DNA from: Tetraselmis striata | Lineage: Eukaryota; Chlorophyta; Chlorodendrophyceae; Chlorodendrales; Chlorodendraceae | DNA: 64,000 nt | Assembly: GCA_006384855.1 (NCBI GenBank) | Contig: VCJN01002485.1 | Span: 62,001-126,000 of the forward strand | Reading direction: 5' to 3' | Part shown: piece after piece, positions 1 to 10,154 of the stretch | Layout of the letters: each line of letters starts with the position of its first letter | Position numbering within the stretch: position 1 is the stretch's first letter | Made by a program: the position numbers and the translations under genes | The notes under the pieces: generated by a model | Database searches by the model: none | What the model was told of the DNA's origin: nothing | The model's input: the letters and a program-made list of their open reading frames with translations, nothing else

Positions 1-1309
1 TTTTTGATAAAAGTAACTTAAAATATTTATCAATGGCTTGAGATGTGATAGGTGGCTGGAGGGGCCTGCTTGTTACGCTCGTGATAGGGAACGTGATAGG
101 GATTTTTAGGTTCTCCGACAAACCCTAATACAGTTGCTAACCGCCGCGCGACTCGCATCCCCAAAAAGCGATGCATTGGCCCCGCGCGGGCGGATTTTCC
201 CCGCGAAGGGGCCTACTATAGGCGCATCCCATAGCAGATTATGGGGAGCGTATTGATGGCCAGCCCTACTACATACCCTAGACGATGCCGTAGCAGGTGA
301 CCATATGGATCCACCCGCCGACTCGGGGGCTGCACCCCTGCGCATTACTGCTTAAGGCCGGCTCTACCAAGGGCACATAGAATGCGCGGACATCGGGTGT
401 AGGTGAGCTGCTTTGTTGCGAAGCCTTAATTGCGGTATTGGCCGTTTTGAGCGACCTGCTTACATGCTTGCATGCTGACGGCGGGAGAGCACGCATTACT
501 TGTGAATGCGTTCCACGATGGTAGAGCTAACTCTTATCGTGCAACCGTACACATACTTTAGTGACAGAGCGCTTGTACGTGCTTTAAAAGAAATCGTGCC
601 CTCGTGACAGTGGCGGGTTATCAAATTCATTACTAACCATGAACAATGACACGCACAAGCACGGCTCTTACAATGAGAGCACAACAAACTCCACATAGGG
701 CTCACCCCTCGCATGATGTCATATTCACGTATGGCACATGGAATAAGGGCGCGGCCGGAAACAAAGGCGAGGGCTGAAAATGGGCGCCAATATACAATTG
801 ATGCTTGGCAAAGGGGCAAGACTTTTGTGGGCATGTGTGGTAAAAAGCTGAAGTAATTCAAGTTGGTAGTCCGGGAATACCGCGCAAACAAGTATCAAGA
901 TTTCAAAGGGAGGGGGATGTGTGGTTTGCCGAAAATGCGTCTTGGCTCCGGTTACCGTGTTTTCTAGGGCATGAGCATATGTCGACAACCCGCAAGAACA
1001 GAAAGCACAAAGTGAGGGAGGGGTACAACCGCGGCCCGCCACATTGAAGGCGGGGCGCGAAGATGGAAGATGGGGACGGCAGAGAGCCCGCTAGTTTTTT
1101 ATATAATTCTGACTCGAGCGGGGGGTCGACGCACTGCGATGATGTGCTTGAGTTGACCGTGCTCGTTGTACGACAGTTTTCTACGTCAAATTTGGGTGCT
1201 ATAGCACGCTCGTAGTACAGCGGTCCGTGCTCGGGTTTAGCAAAATATGCAGATGCGCGCGTTGCATGTGCGCTACGTGGATTAGCGTGTCGCAGGTGAA
1301 CGCGCGCAT
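1..1309. other. No supported gene (left edge)
   Basis: Only short overlapping reading frames are visible. The longest is a 201-codon minus-strand frame at 903-1508 whose first half lies downstream of, and probably belongs to, the retroelement remnant that follows. I see no splice-supported exon, RNA gene or repeat structure here. Confidence 0.4.
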
Positions 1310-2625
1310 TGTGCGCTAGGAGGAAGGAGACCCGAGCAACTACTGGTAGGAAATTTTCAAAGGACAGGGCCATATGGTTTGCCGAGCTCGATCTTGAGGC
1401 ATGGCGTAGGATGAGTGCGCCGGCTGGCCCGAGCGGTAAACGAGGGGCGGTCAAGAAGCCGGGGACGGGCACCGTTAGTTCCCGGAGTGGGAGCCAAAAG
1501 GCGTCCAATTGTCACTTGGGAGGACCGACGATGTCGCGTACTCACTACGCCGAGGCGGCCGGGCGCGAAGAAGTCCGGGGAGGGCGGGAATACATCCACC
1601 TCGGACGCTATTTCCGAGAGTCGTTGGTGACAGCTCCGGTTAAGCTAGTATAGGGCACGATGACGGTGTCCGCCGCGCCGGAGGTGAGGAGTTTGATGAC
1701 GAGATCGTCGATAGCCCCCCCCCCCCCCCCCCTCCCCCCCTGGGGGGGGGGGGGAGGGGGTGGCGGGGGGTGTGCACCAGTTGTGTTCGCGACGCCACAC
1801 AAAGTCGGAAAGGCGCAGACTGACGGTAGCCTCACTGCATGGGTCGCGCAAGCGGGAGTTCTAGCGCGGGAGCCGCGCGTTCTCCATTGTAGGGAAGCGG
1901 TGGACGGTGTGACGACCCCAGATATTGTCGAGGTGGTTGAAGTGGCGTAGGTTGAACGCCAAATCGTCGTAGTTGATCTTGCGGCTGAGGCGGTCAACCC
2001 AGATGTCCGCCGTGGTCTTGATGTAGCGCGCACGAATTGGGATGTCGTTGGTGTCGACGAGGATGAACCATACCTTCCGTAGGTCGGTCACGAGCAGAGG
2101 GGAGCGGGATGTGAGGTTGGCGAGGATTTAGACCACCCCCATGCTGTCCTTGTGGAGGAGCACATGTCGGCCTCGCAGCGCTCCGAAAGGATAGTGAGCA
2201 CGGCGTACCGGATAGTCTTGAGCTTCTTGTAGATGATGTGCCGCTCGCGGTCGCCGTCGTACTGGAAGCCGCGCGCCTCGGTGGTCTCGTTGAGGACGGC
2301 GCCCCACCGGTAGCCGGAGCTGTCAATGTGGATTTAGACGGACTCGACGGGCTTGTAGATGGAGCGGCAGTTGCCGTGAGCATGCAACGCGGAACACCAT
2401 CGGAGGTCACGTTGGAGCAGGTGCGTCATCTTGACGCGCCTGCTCCACAAGTCCTTCATGAGGAGCACGTCGTGCAGCTTGCGGTCTTGCGAAGGTAAAT
2501 CCGAGCCGGCTCGATGGCGAGGAGCAAGAACCCGCCGAGTCCGTCTAAGAACCCGCCGGAGAATCTGCCCGCCAATTATTTTGCCCGGATTCATGCCATG
2601 CCTGAGCGGTTCCTTGAACACTGCC
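1310..2625 (-). pseudogene. DIRS-type retroelement RT/RNase H remnant
   Basis: Read on the minus strand from 2625 to 1310, several frames together give the end of a reverse transcriptase plus RNase H and the segment after it. The order is: an RT-end stretch with DLRWCSALHAHGNCRSIYKP (about 2400-2340); IHIDSSGYRWGAVLNET with EARGFQYDGDREHHI (about 2335-2230); the RNase H end IPIRARYIKTTADIWVDRLS (about 2040-1985); then WRREHNWC (about 1790), an SGAADTVIVP block (about 1690-1650) and DVFPPSPDFFAPGRLG (about 1597-1550). This succession is what I know from DIRS/Ngaro-type elements. At least three frameshifts, an in-frame stop and a C/G homopolymer (1715-1770) break it, so it is dead. It may belong to the same lineage as the recombinase fragments at 39.4-42.2 and 63 kb, but no nucleotide match links them. 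Confidence is high for a retroelement and moderate for the DIRS order. Confidence 0.7.
1715..1770. repeat. C-run/G-run palindromic tract inside coding remnant
   Basis: Eighteen C, T, seven C, T, thirteen G, A, five G, then TGGC and six G form a self-complementary hairpin. It lies where a Pro/Trp-rich stretch would follow the Asn-Trp-Cys motif of the RNase H-distal region on the minus strand, so it looks like a local expansion inside former coding sequence. Confidence 0.8.
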
Positions 2626-2830
2626 CTGGAGTGGCGGAGGTGATGAATATGAGACTATCGAATATATGTTGGTGGAGTGCATGCGGTGGGGGTATCACCG
2701 TCATAATTTTTGACTGTTAGTTCCGGAGTTCGGGGATTTTATTAGTCGAAATGTTATTGCGTCAACACTTGAGGACTTAACTGCCTTTATTTTGGGCGGG
2801 GTCCCCCCTCCCCTTCATCACTGCGCCCTG
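2540..2830 (+). pseudogene. LINE-like ORF C-terminal fragment (putative)
   Basis: On the plus strand a frame reads MPERFLEHCPG, then (after a one-base shift near 2635) DEYETIEYMLVEC, then LVPEFGDFISRNV and STLEDLTAFILGG. The layout Cys ... H/Y-MLVEC ... short helical tail resembles the zinc-knuckle tail of many non-LTR retrotransposon polyproteins. No RT domain is attached, and a DIRS-type remnant lies head-on to it. One frameshift and one stop are present. The fragment is short, so the family call is tentative. Confidence 0.35.
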
Positions 2831-3186
2831 GATTTTATTGGGAATGGGAATTTTTTCCAGCTATGGCGTCGGCCCCTCCCTCACATTGCCTTTTTTGTTG
2901 CACATGTATCGCACTCCCGAAATGCTTTGCTCCGCGGGTTGGGGCTTGCCCCAACTCGCATTATACTCGAATGAGCCGACGCCCAAACGGGCAGGGCGGA
3001 CCTTTCGTGGTCAGTGCCGGGTATTTTAAAGGCAGTTTTAGACGGTGATCCAACAATTATGTTGAAAATTCTATCATTGACATCTAAATAGTTTTGCAGA
3101 TTGATTCGGCAATTTGCTAGTTGACTAGAGCTGAGCGTCGCCTACCCAGGGCTTTCCGCAACTGGATCGATGCCAAAACGGCCGTC
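2831..3186. other. No gene seen
   Basis: Short frames only. The segment lies between a LINE-like fragment and the hAT element target duplication. Confidence 0.4.
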
Positions 3187-3194
3187 GTAGAGAC

Positions 3195-4387
3195 CAGGGT
3201 TGGGCATAAGTGACCCCTGGGTCGCTTATGTCATAACATAAGTACTTATGACATAAGTACATAATTATGTTATGATCCGGCATAAGCGGAATTATGCCTT
3301 ATGTTATGACATAATTTTTGAATAATTATGCTCATAACATAATTATGCCATAATTTATGGCATAAGAAGTGAGGAAGTGGCCAAAATACACCGCCACCGC
3401 GACCTTTGTATGTCAGCTCGTACTTGGGGAACAGCTTGGAACCGTTGCGATAGGGCCAGCTCAGCCATCGGCTCAGCCCACGTCTTGGCGTTCAGCTCCT
3501 CCACAGTCGCACAGAAGGGCCCCTCTCTCGGAAACTTCGGGTGCAGCTGGTTGGTTTTCGAGCCGATGAAACACAAAATACAGCATATTGCCTCTCCAGC
3601 GGACGAGCCATCCTCAATCTCGCAGTCGTCAGCCTCCCGGGAAGAGTTGTCGACGAATAAGCCCCAATAAGGCGACTTCCTGCGGGTCGCGTGCGATCCC
3701 CACGACGCCTTAAGATTCTTCTTCACTAGCTCAATCCGTGCGCGCGCGCGGCGAATGCACTCAGCAGTTCGTGTGTCCGAAGCGCCGCGTTCAGCCTTAT
3801 CGGAAGCCGGGAAGTTCGAATAATCGTCGGCTGTTGGGGCGGTGGTGGTGGCAGCAGCCGCAACGGGTGGTGCGGCGGCGGGTGTCTGCTCACTAGCGGC
3901 GGGTGAGGAGCCGCCATCGCCCGTACCGGAGCAAATCTCGCTGCGAACCGCAGTATGGTGCGACAGTACGGACCTCCAAGCGCATGTAGACATGGCGGAG
4001 CCCGTCAACGTTGCCTCGTCCTTGCCCGTTGGGGGTGTTGGTGTGGTCATGGCGGGCGCCTGTGCGCCTGCTGGCAAGGTGCTGGATAGCGATCCGGCGG
4101 GAAGATTGCCTCTGCGACGGTCGTCTGTGTCCCGGCATCACGAGTATATTACTTATAATTTCGTACTATCGCCTCGTACAGTAACACCTCGTACATAGGT
4201 ACTGTATCTACGAGCAGTACGCAGTCTGCGCGGGGGAGCCAACTGCGGGTTTTATCGGCACTTATGCCGGGCACTTATGCCTGGGACTTATGCCGATTTT
4301 CGATGGGACTTCCTCATAAGCATAACCGCTTATGTTATGTCATAACATAAGTTTCCCGGAATAACTTATGCCTTATGCCCAACCCTG
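3195..4387. mobile_element. Complete non-autonomous hAT element
   Basis: Both ends are exact: CAGGGTTGGGCATAAG at 3195-3210 and its reverse complement ending at 4387 (16 bp identical). They are flanked by an identical 8-bp duplication GTAGAGAC at 3187-3194 and 4388-4395. CAGGG termini with an 8-bp duplication define the hAT superfamily. Subterminal DNA (3205-3365 and 4255-4375) is packed with CATAAG/CTTATG hexamers in both orientations, the usual layout for hAT transposase binding sites. The 1,193-bp length is too short for a full hAT transposase, so it must be mobilised in trans. The perfect duplication suggests a fairly recent insertion. Confidence 0.93.
3355..4077 (-). CDS. hAT-element ORF, transposase N-terminus only
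   Basis: This uninterrupted 240-codon frame fills the interior of the 1.2-kb hAT element. Its N-terminal half is low-complexity (Thr/Pro/Ala/Ser). Its second half has a basic helix-like stretch (RRARARIELVKKNLKASWGS, about residues 109-128), then SPYWGLFVDN, a cysteine group EAICCILCF and HPKFPREGPFC. From family knowledge, a zinc-binding (BED-like) segment with LHPKFP/GPF words is typical of algal hAT transposase N-termini. The frame stops inside the right-hand subterminal repeat (stop near 3355), so the catalytic RNase H-like and dimerisation domains are absent. It could be a deletion derivative or a short DNA-binding repressor-like product. Two start codons lie close together (4077 and about 4050). 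Confidence 0.55.
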   Translation of the reverse strand: MPAGAQAPAMTTPTPPTGKDEATLTGSAMSTCAWRSVLSHHTAVRSEICSGTGDGGSSPAASEQTPAAAPPVAAAATTTAPTADDYSNFPASDKAERGASDTRTAECIRRARARIELVKKNLKASWGSHATRRKSPYWGLFVDNSSREADDCEIEDGSSAGEAICCILCFIGSKTNQLHPKFPREGPFCATVEELNAKTWAEPMAELALSQRFQAVPQVRADIQRSRWRCILATSSLLMP

Positions 4388-4395
4388 GTAGAGAC

Positions 4396-4928
4396 GCTGC
4401 AAGGGTTTCACTGTAGCCAGTCCTGTCCCGGGGCGGAAATAGGATTTACAATAACTGATGGCGACCTGCTCGGCCAGCTGTTATTGACGAGGGTCGGCGG
4501 ACGGCGCGGGCGGATTAACCCGACGCGAAGTGACAGCTACATAGTCGCTACACGCAGTACCTGTACCCTGTACCTGTATGGATGTTTTGCTTTATTTGTT
4601 TTTCCGGGTTACCCGTACGAGTAGTACGAGCAGTGTTAGGCGGCTACTCTGCTGCGCCACTCCCTATAAATATCATTTCGGCACGCTCCTGACTCCTGAC
4701 CCGTCGTCACGCTCCGAACCCATCAACTATCCCGTCCTATCAAACCATCACCTATCGGGTCCTTGGCCGAAACCGTGTCGTGGGTGCATATCAAAATTGC
4801 TTGGCAGGCTGCGCGGGTGTGCTAGACCCCCCCCCCCCCCCCCCTTATCATCCGCGGCTTATCGACGAACAGGCGCGCGCAATCGGCTGGCCCGAGGTGG
4901 CGCGAAAGGGCGCGACAGTCCGCCCGAG
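4396..4928. other. Upstream region of the TBC gene
   Basis: No independent gene is seen. It contains a sense-strand run of about 16 C at 4829-4844, ending about 85 nt before the candidate ATG at 4929. The Gln-rich gene at 60.4 kb has a comparable tract about 69 nt before its ATG. Confidence 0.4.
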
Positions 4929-5071
4929 ATGGCCGCTGTGAATAGGGATCGCAAGCGATGGGGGCTGGCAGCGAAGCTGGCGGTGGGAGTTGGGGCAGGG
5001 GTGGCGCTGGGCGCGGCGGCGGTGGCGGCGGTGAGGGTGGCGCAGCGGGAGCGGGAGCGAAGGCGCGCCCC
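4929..5071 (+). CDS. Candidate first exon of the TBC gene (N-terminal membrane segment)
   Basis: From the ATG at 4929 the frame reads MAAVNRDRKRWGLAAKLAVG, a 20-odd residue Ala/Val/Gly-rich hydrophobic helix, then an Arg/Glu-rich stretch (VAQRERERRR). It looks like a short cytosolic N-terminus, one transmembrane helix and a charged linker. Codon usage (GC3-rich) matches the TBC exons downstream. A possible donor (GCG|GTGAGG near 5030) gives the wrong phase for the next exon, which needs two bases carried over, so at least one more exon or another donor is missing. Another coding-like frame (NTAVFCVGERGRFVRR) occurs near 5155-5205. Membership in the TBC gene is inferred from position and strand only. 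Confidence 0.35.
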
Positions 5072-5771
5072 GACACCATCCCCATACTGCCCTCGCATAC
5101 CCTCTTCCCCCGTGCCCATATGGACAGCGTTGTGCGAACACGGCAAAATGGAAACTGGAAAACACTGCCGTGTTCTGCGTGGGAGAGCGCGGCCGCTTTG
5201 TGCGACGGGTGTGTGGATGCGGATGGGGTGGGTCACGGCATCAGCCAGTTGTGGCAAGGTCCTGACTCGGAGGAGGACCTCCCGGGAGACGACGCACCGC
5301 ACGCCCCACCGGCAAAACAAGCGCTTTCCTCTGGCTCATGGCGGCACACGCGCGCAATTACGTCTAGCACATGTGCGCACCTATGAAGTTATGGGTAGCA
5401 ATGCGGCTTGATTACAGGATGTCATAGATTGTCGTAATACACAGATTCCACAATCGTCACATCACCCCCCCCCCCCCCTCTCTTTCTGCCTCTAACTACC
5501 TACCTGTGTATCTGCGTATGTACATCTATCTATGTGGTATGAGAGGAGAAAAGTACCCCAAACCTGTCCCATTCAAACAGGTACGGGGTACGGGTGTGCA
5601 CCGGGCCCCCCAACCTAGTGCCACAGGGCTGGCTGTATGGCGCTGGGAACACGCGACGCAGTGTCAGCGTTTGGGGCCTCCGGAGGGCGTAGCGGAAGGG
5701 TGGGGGCGGAACGGGGCGGGAGGTGAGCTAAGGGGCTAAAGTCCGGATGATTGTTGGGTGTGGCCCCGCAG

Positions 5772-8700
5772 GAAGCCGCTGCAGCCGGAGCAGTGGTATA
5801 GCGGGCAGGACTCCGCGGGGGCCAGCAGGAACTTTGACGCAATCCTGGAGAAGGTCCGCCTGCGGGTGCGTCCCCGCCCCCCCCCCCCCCCCCCCCCCCC
5901 TCATACCCCCACCCCCCCATCGCCCGCTGTGGAGTAAGTATGTAAGTATTGTTTCTTCGGGCCGTGAGGTGGCGGCTGCACGCGGAGGCGGTGGGGCGGA
6001 GGCGCTGACACGGAGGTGGCGCTGGTGCGGCGGCGGCGCAGGGTGTGGCGACGTGCCTCAAGCCGCAGCTGTGGCCCTACCTGCTCCAGCTGTACGACCC
6101 CGCGAGCTCCGGCGTGGAGCGCGCCGAGCAGCACCGCGTCCTGGCGACCGACTACGCGCAGCTGCTGGAGAACTGCGAAGTGCCTCCCCCCCCCCCCCCC
6201 CCCCCCCAACCCCAAAAGCACTCTACCACGCGCAACAGCACGGAGCATGGGAGGCGCTCAGCGCAGCCGGAAGCTGGGTTGAACGACATGGAAACGGCGC
6301 AAAGTTTAATGTGTTTAGCCGATACATTTAGCTGGAACTCGGGCCCGACCTGCTAAAGCGCCCGTGCAGCATCCATGGTGTACGTACGTGCCGCAGTAAG
6401 CCTACTTCGGGCTCGCTTGACATTCTCATTTTGCGCCCCCCCCCCCCCCCCCCCCCGGGGTGCGCGCTAAACCCTAAATCTAACCCTAAAAACCCTAGAC
6501 ACCGCACGCTAAGAGGGGCGAACCCAGCGATATATACAGTATTGAAATGCACCAAACTACGCGGCAGAATTATGGAGGCAATATGGCGAAAGCAGAACTT
6601 TGGGGAGCGGGAGGGGGGCGGGCGAGGTCGGCCCTGTTTAGAAACAGTGCGGTGTGTGTGTGCGGTTCCCTGGGCCTTCTGGCCTGGATTCCAGGTAAGC
6701 CCGGCCTGAAGTCTTATCTGGCCTGCGGCGGCGCAGATTCAGTGCACCCCGCTGTCAGGGCATAACTGACTGAAGCTGAAACGCCCCCTCTAGATACGTC
6801 CTCACGCGCCGCTGTCTGGTAGAGTGTGACGGCCTGCTGCCCCGCCCGTGCTGCCTGGGGCGCGCAGAAGCTGGACTCGGACATCATCGACGAGGTGGGC
6901 GAGGGCGGCATCCTGATGCCCTCCGCGATGCAGTCCTCCCCCGCCAAGCCGGACCTCGACCGCCTGGCCATCATGAACTTTGAGGAGTCGCAGCGCATCA
7001 TCGTGATGGACGCGGTGCGCACCGAGATGGGCGCGCTGGCGAGCCTGGAGGCGCAAAGCCGTGGCGACGCGGGGGGCTGTGCGGCGGGGGGCGGCGGGGG
7101 GGACGCGCCGCCGCCACCACCGCCGGGCGCGATGGTCTGGAACGGCCGGCTGGCGCGCGAGATGCTCGCGGCGTCGGAGCACTTGTCGCCCTACGCGCGG
7201 CGGGCGGCGGCGCGCCTCATCTCGCTGCTGTCGGCGTACGCGGTGTACGACCCCGAGATCGGGTACTGCCAGGTGACGGGGGCCGGCGCCGAACCCATGA
7301 GACCCAAGAAGCCCCTCCCGCACTACGTCATTACGTAAAGTCAAGCTCGCCCCGGCCGGGACATCGGCTTAAGCTGCCCCAGCACTTGAGCTCCTGCACC
7401 GTTTGCAGTCGTGGGTCTGGCGTATATCCATCAGACTATCGCCTCATTCAAACCCCAAAGGGCTACAATGCAGCAACCAGGGTATAACCCGGGACAGCGG
7501 CCCGGTCGGTATTGCCCTCAACTGGGAGAACCGGGAATCAAACCGGGGACCTCTTGCACAAGAGACCTCCGCTCCACCGAGCGGACGGACAGCGAGGCCT
7601 GTCATTACGTCAGGTTTGATGTTGTCGAATCTACACCGGCATGCACTAGGGACGAACTGCGGTGCTGGTGTGCGGAACAAACCTCGGGGCCACATTTGCC
7701 GCAGCTGGCCTCCTTCCAGGGGGGGGAGGGGACTGAATAATCTCAGCCGTGGTTCAGTGCCAGAGGCGGCCAGGGCCGATTTTTAGGCTAGTCCAGGCTG
7801 AATTCCGGCCTGAAATTCCGTTCAGTTCGAAGGGTGGAACGGAATCCTGCTCAATTTTGCCTAAAGTGCCGGAATTCCGTTCGGCTTACAGGCGCACAAC
7901 CCTGCGACATGCCGTACACGCCCCTCGAAGTTGAGAGAGCCATTGTCACTGTTATTATTGACTCATCGTTGCGCCGCCGGTATTGTCTCTGATGCCGCCA
8001 GGGCATGGCGGACCTGGCGGCGCCCTTCGTGGCGTTGGTGCCGGACGATGTGGAGGCCTTCTGGTGCTTTGAGCGCCTCATGCGCCACTCGCGCGCCAAC
8101 TTTGCGCACAGCGGGGAGGGCGTGCGCGCGCAGCTGCGCATGCTGGGCCGCGTGCTGGAGCACAAGGACCCGGTGCTCATGCACCACCTGCGCCACGTCG
8201 GCGCGGGGGAGTGCCTGTTTGCGTACCGCATGGTGCTCGTCCTCATGCGCCGGGAGCTCAGCCTCGCCAACGTGCGCCAAGCCCCCCTGCTCCCCCCCCT
8301 CCAGACATGCACACACAAACATACATATACACATATATATATACATATATACACATACATGCACCTTCTTTCTCAACAGGGACGCTGATCGGCAGATTAC
8401 CAATACGCGTGCGGCCATCGGTGTTTCTCGGTCAGGTGCACTGATTTTCCCATCGGCAACAGTGGGCAGGGATCCTCCCAAGCGCCCGGACAACCGCCTC
8501 GCGATGTTTGGCGGTGGTCTTGTGGGTTCGGCAGGTTGATGGTGTTGCGCTCAGGACACCGCCCGCCGGATTCCCCCGTGGCCGCTCGGGGCACCTGGCC
8601 CGGGGCAGCATTTCAGCTATGGTTTAGTCGTATTCATTGTGTTCGCGGGTCGTCGATGGCGGGGCGGGACAATGGTCGGGGACGACCAGGCCGCTACAAA

Positions 8701-9233
8701 TACGCACCTCCCGCGCGCGTTGGGATATGATATGTCCTAGCTATCCTTTCCCTTCGACTTCCGGTGTAGGATTAGGGTTTAACAATAGGGCTACAGGTTT
8801 CCTTGCCCACAAGCCGCTACGATCGCCTCTGATGTAGCGAGCTTGATTTCGTGGCTATGTCTCTTCATTGGCGTTTCCTCTGGAGCTTTGGCGCGACGGG
8901 CGCTGGTTTGGGTTGGGAGGAAGAGGGGGGGGGGGGGGGGGGGTTGCTTAGACCTACAGTGGGCCCTCACACCCCCCGCCACGGACCATGTCCTGAACCG
9001 GTAGCCCTCATCCTCTGCACCCTTCCCGCACCCACGCTCCTCAGTCTTCTGCCTGGGCGACACGTGTGTCGTCGTCTTGAAGCCGGTTGTCCACTGCATT
9101 GCTGGGAGGTTGTCATGGATCGGGCAGGAAAAATGTGGGGATTCTGAGCGCCCCTGAGAATCCCATAGATGCTCTGGCTGGCTATGTCATGGCGCACTCG
9201 GGGGGAGGCTGGTAGCGATCGATCAGCATCAAT

Positions 9234-9276
<43 letters not shown>

Positions 9277-10118
9277 TGTAGCACTGTTGGCTATCAGGGT
9301 CAATGGCACGGTTATGTTTAGTGGGTAGGTAGTGTGTGTGTGGGTGTGGCGGTGTTTGGGGGGGGGGGGGGGGGGGTATCATGGGACACCTGCACGAGGG
9401 CATTCAAATGATACGTCACGCCTCCGCCAACGCCGCAACGATCCCGGCGCGCACCCTTGCCTGTATCTATGCATGCAGTGATGCCGCAGGTGCAGCTCCG
9501 CATCGAGGCTGCAAGCTGCTCTTGTAAGTAAGCATAGCATGAGTACGCCATGTATGGGTTTGGTGTGTGCACTCAAAAGTCGGATGGCAGGTAAGAGTCA
9601 GATGATGGGGTAAAATAACCGCCACCAACCTCGGAAACTGGGCCGCTTTGCGAGCCTAATGCCCTAAGACCCTAAATCCGGAAACCCTGACGCGCTGTCG
9701 TGCACATGCTTGTCGAGCTCGGCATGACGGCGTTGCTGTGACGCTGCCGCAGTGCTTGCTGCTGTGGGAGATGCTGTGGGCGGAGGACCTGAGCGCGGAG
9801 CGCGCCAAGCAAGCGGCGATGGAGGCGCGCGTCGCTGCGGCGGCGGGCCGGGACGCGGCCGCCAACGGGACGCCGCCGCGCTCGCCGGGCGCCACGACGC
9901 CGCCCTATCGGGACCCCGACACCGCGGAGCCGAGCCTGCTGGTGTGCTTCATGGCCGCCGTCATCCACCAGCAGCGCCGCCGCGTGTTGGACGACTCGCG
10001 CGGCGTGGACGACGTGCTGCGCCTCTTCAGCTCGTACCACATCGCGCTCTGGCGCTGCCTCCGGGACGCGCGGCTCATCCGGGCCTCCTTCATCCAGGCC
10101 ACCGCGGGCAGCCCGTAG
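5772..10118 (+). CDS. TBC-domain Rab GTPase-activating protein (Gyp7/TBC1D15-like)
   Basis: TBC proteins speed GTP hydrolysis by Rab GTPases and so switch off vesicle-traffic steps. Five exons join without a frame break: 5772-5865, 6042-6179, 6868-7272, 8002-8271 and 9753-10118 (TAG), giving 423 residues plus an unresolved N-terminus. Exon order gives KPLQPEQW, then LKPQLWPYLLQLYDP, IIVMDAVRTEM, AYAVYDPEIGYCQ|GMADLAAPF, EAFWCFERLMRHSRANF, LMRRELSLAN|CLLLWEMLWAEDL and a C-terminal DDVLRLFSS helix. This is the TBC order of plant Gyp7-like proteins. Both catalytic fingers are present: the Arg in VMDAVRTE (codon 7018-7020) and the Gln of YCQ (codon 7270-7272, last codon of its exon). A Gly/Pro-rich insert lies between them. 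The four introns between these exons are phase 0; two begin with long C-tracts, and one carries an antisense SINE. Uncertain: the 5' end and the acceptor at 6867. Confidence 0.85.
6467..6500 (+). repeat. Degenerate CCCTAAA telomere-like repeat (intronic)
   Basis: The phrase ACCCTAAATCTAACCCTAAA followed by ACCCTAG sits next to a C-run in the third resolved TBC intron. It matches the plant/algal TTTAGGG telomere unit. Single degenerate units also occur near 122, 9655-9690 and 42610. Too short and degenerate to mean more than an interstitial remnant. Confidence 0.4.
7335..7605 (-). mobile_element. tRNA-derived SINE, copy 1 (antisense in TBC intron)
   Basis: On the minus strand the head holds a D-arm-like hairpin (about 7569-7584: CCGCTC, loop GGTG, GAGCGG), an anticodon-arm-like stem (CTCTT...AAGAG) and a T-arm box CCGGTTTGATTCCCGG (about 7531-7546), in tRNA order and spacing. 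A roughly 200-bp body follows that matches the copy at 19.77-20.03 kb, including the shared words GGTCTGG, CATCGG and CGCCCC. Internal A/B boxes imply RNA polymerase III transcription. It lies in the intron 7273-8001, opposite to the gene. It is not a functional tRNA: the acceptor stem and the 7-nt anticodon loop are lost. Confidence 0.65.
9235..9276. repeat. (AATC)n microsatellite
   Basis: About ten AATC units in the last TBC intron. G-runs at 8927-8943 and 9361-9376 in the same intron are on the antisense side, unlike the C-sense tracts near the other splice donors. Confidence 0.9.
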
Positions 10119-10149
10119 AGTGCGCCTTAGGCGCTCCAAGCCCGCGGCG

Positions 10150-10154
10150 TGTAA
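10150..10154 (+). promoter_or_regulatory. TGTAA polyadenylation signal of the TBC gene
   Basis: TGTAA starts 32 nt after the TAG stop. TGTAA replaces AATAAA in chlorophyte algae such as Chlamydomonas, so this fits both the gene end and the host assignment. Confidence 0.5.

Noticed and set aside
903-1508. 201-codon minus-strand gene
   Set aside because: Part overlaps the tail of the DIRS-type remnant in another frame, with no motif or splice support.
4959-5090. Gly-rich and Pro-rich proteins at C/G-rich stretches (also near 1700, 13300, 24100, 32600, 38480)
   Set aside because: These frames are translations of homopolymers and of the TBC first-exon candidate in the wrong frame.
6467-6500. 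Chromosome end
   Set aside because: Only a few degenerate CCCTAAA units inside a gene intron; no terminal array.
7531-7584. A tRNA gene on the minus strand
   Set aside because: T-arm and D-arm are recognisable, but the acceptor stem and a 7-nt anticodon loop do not form, and a second dispersed copy shares a long non-tRNA body: a SINE.
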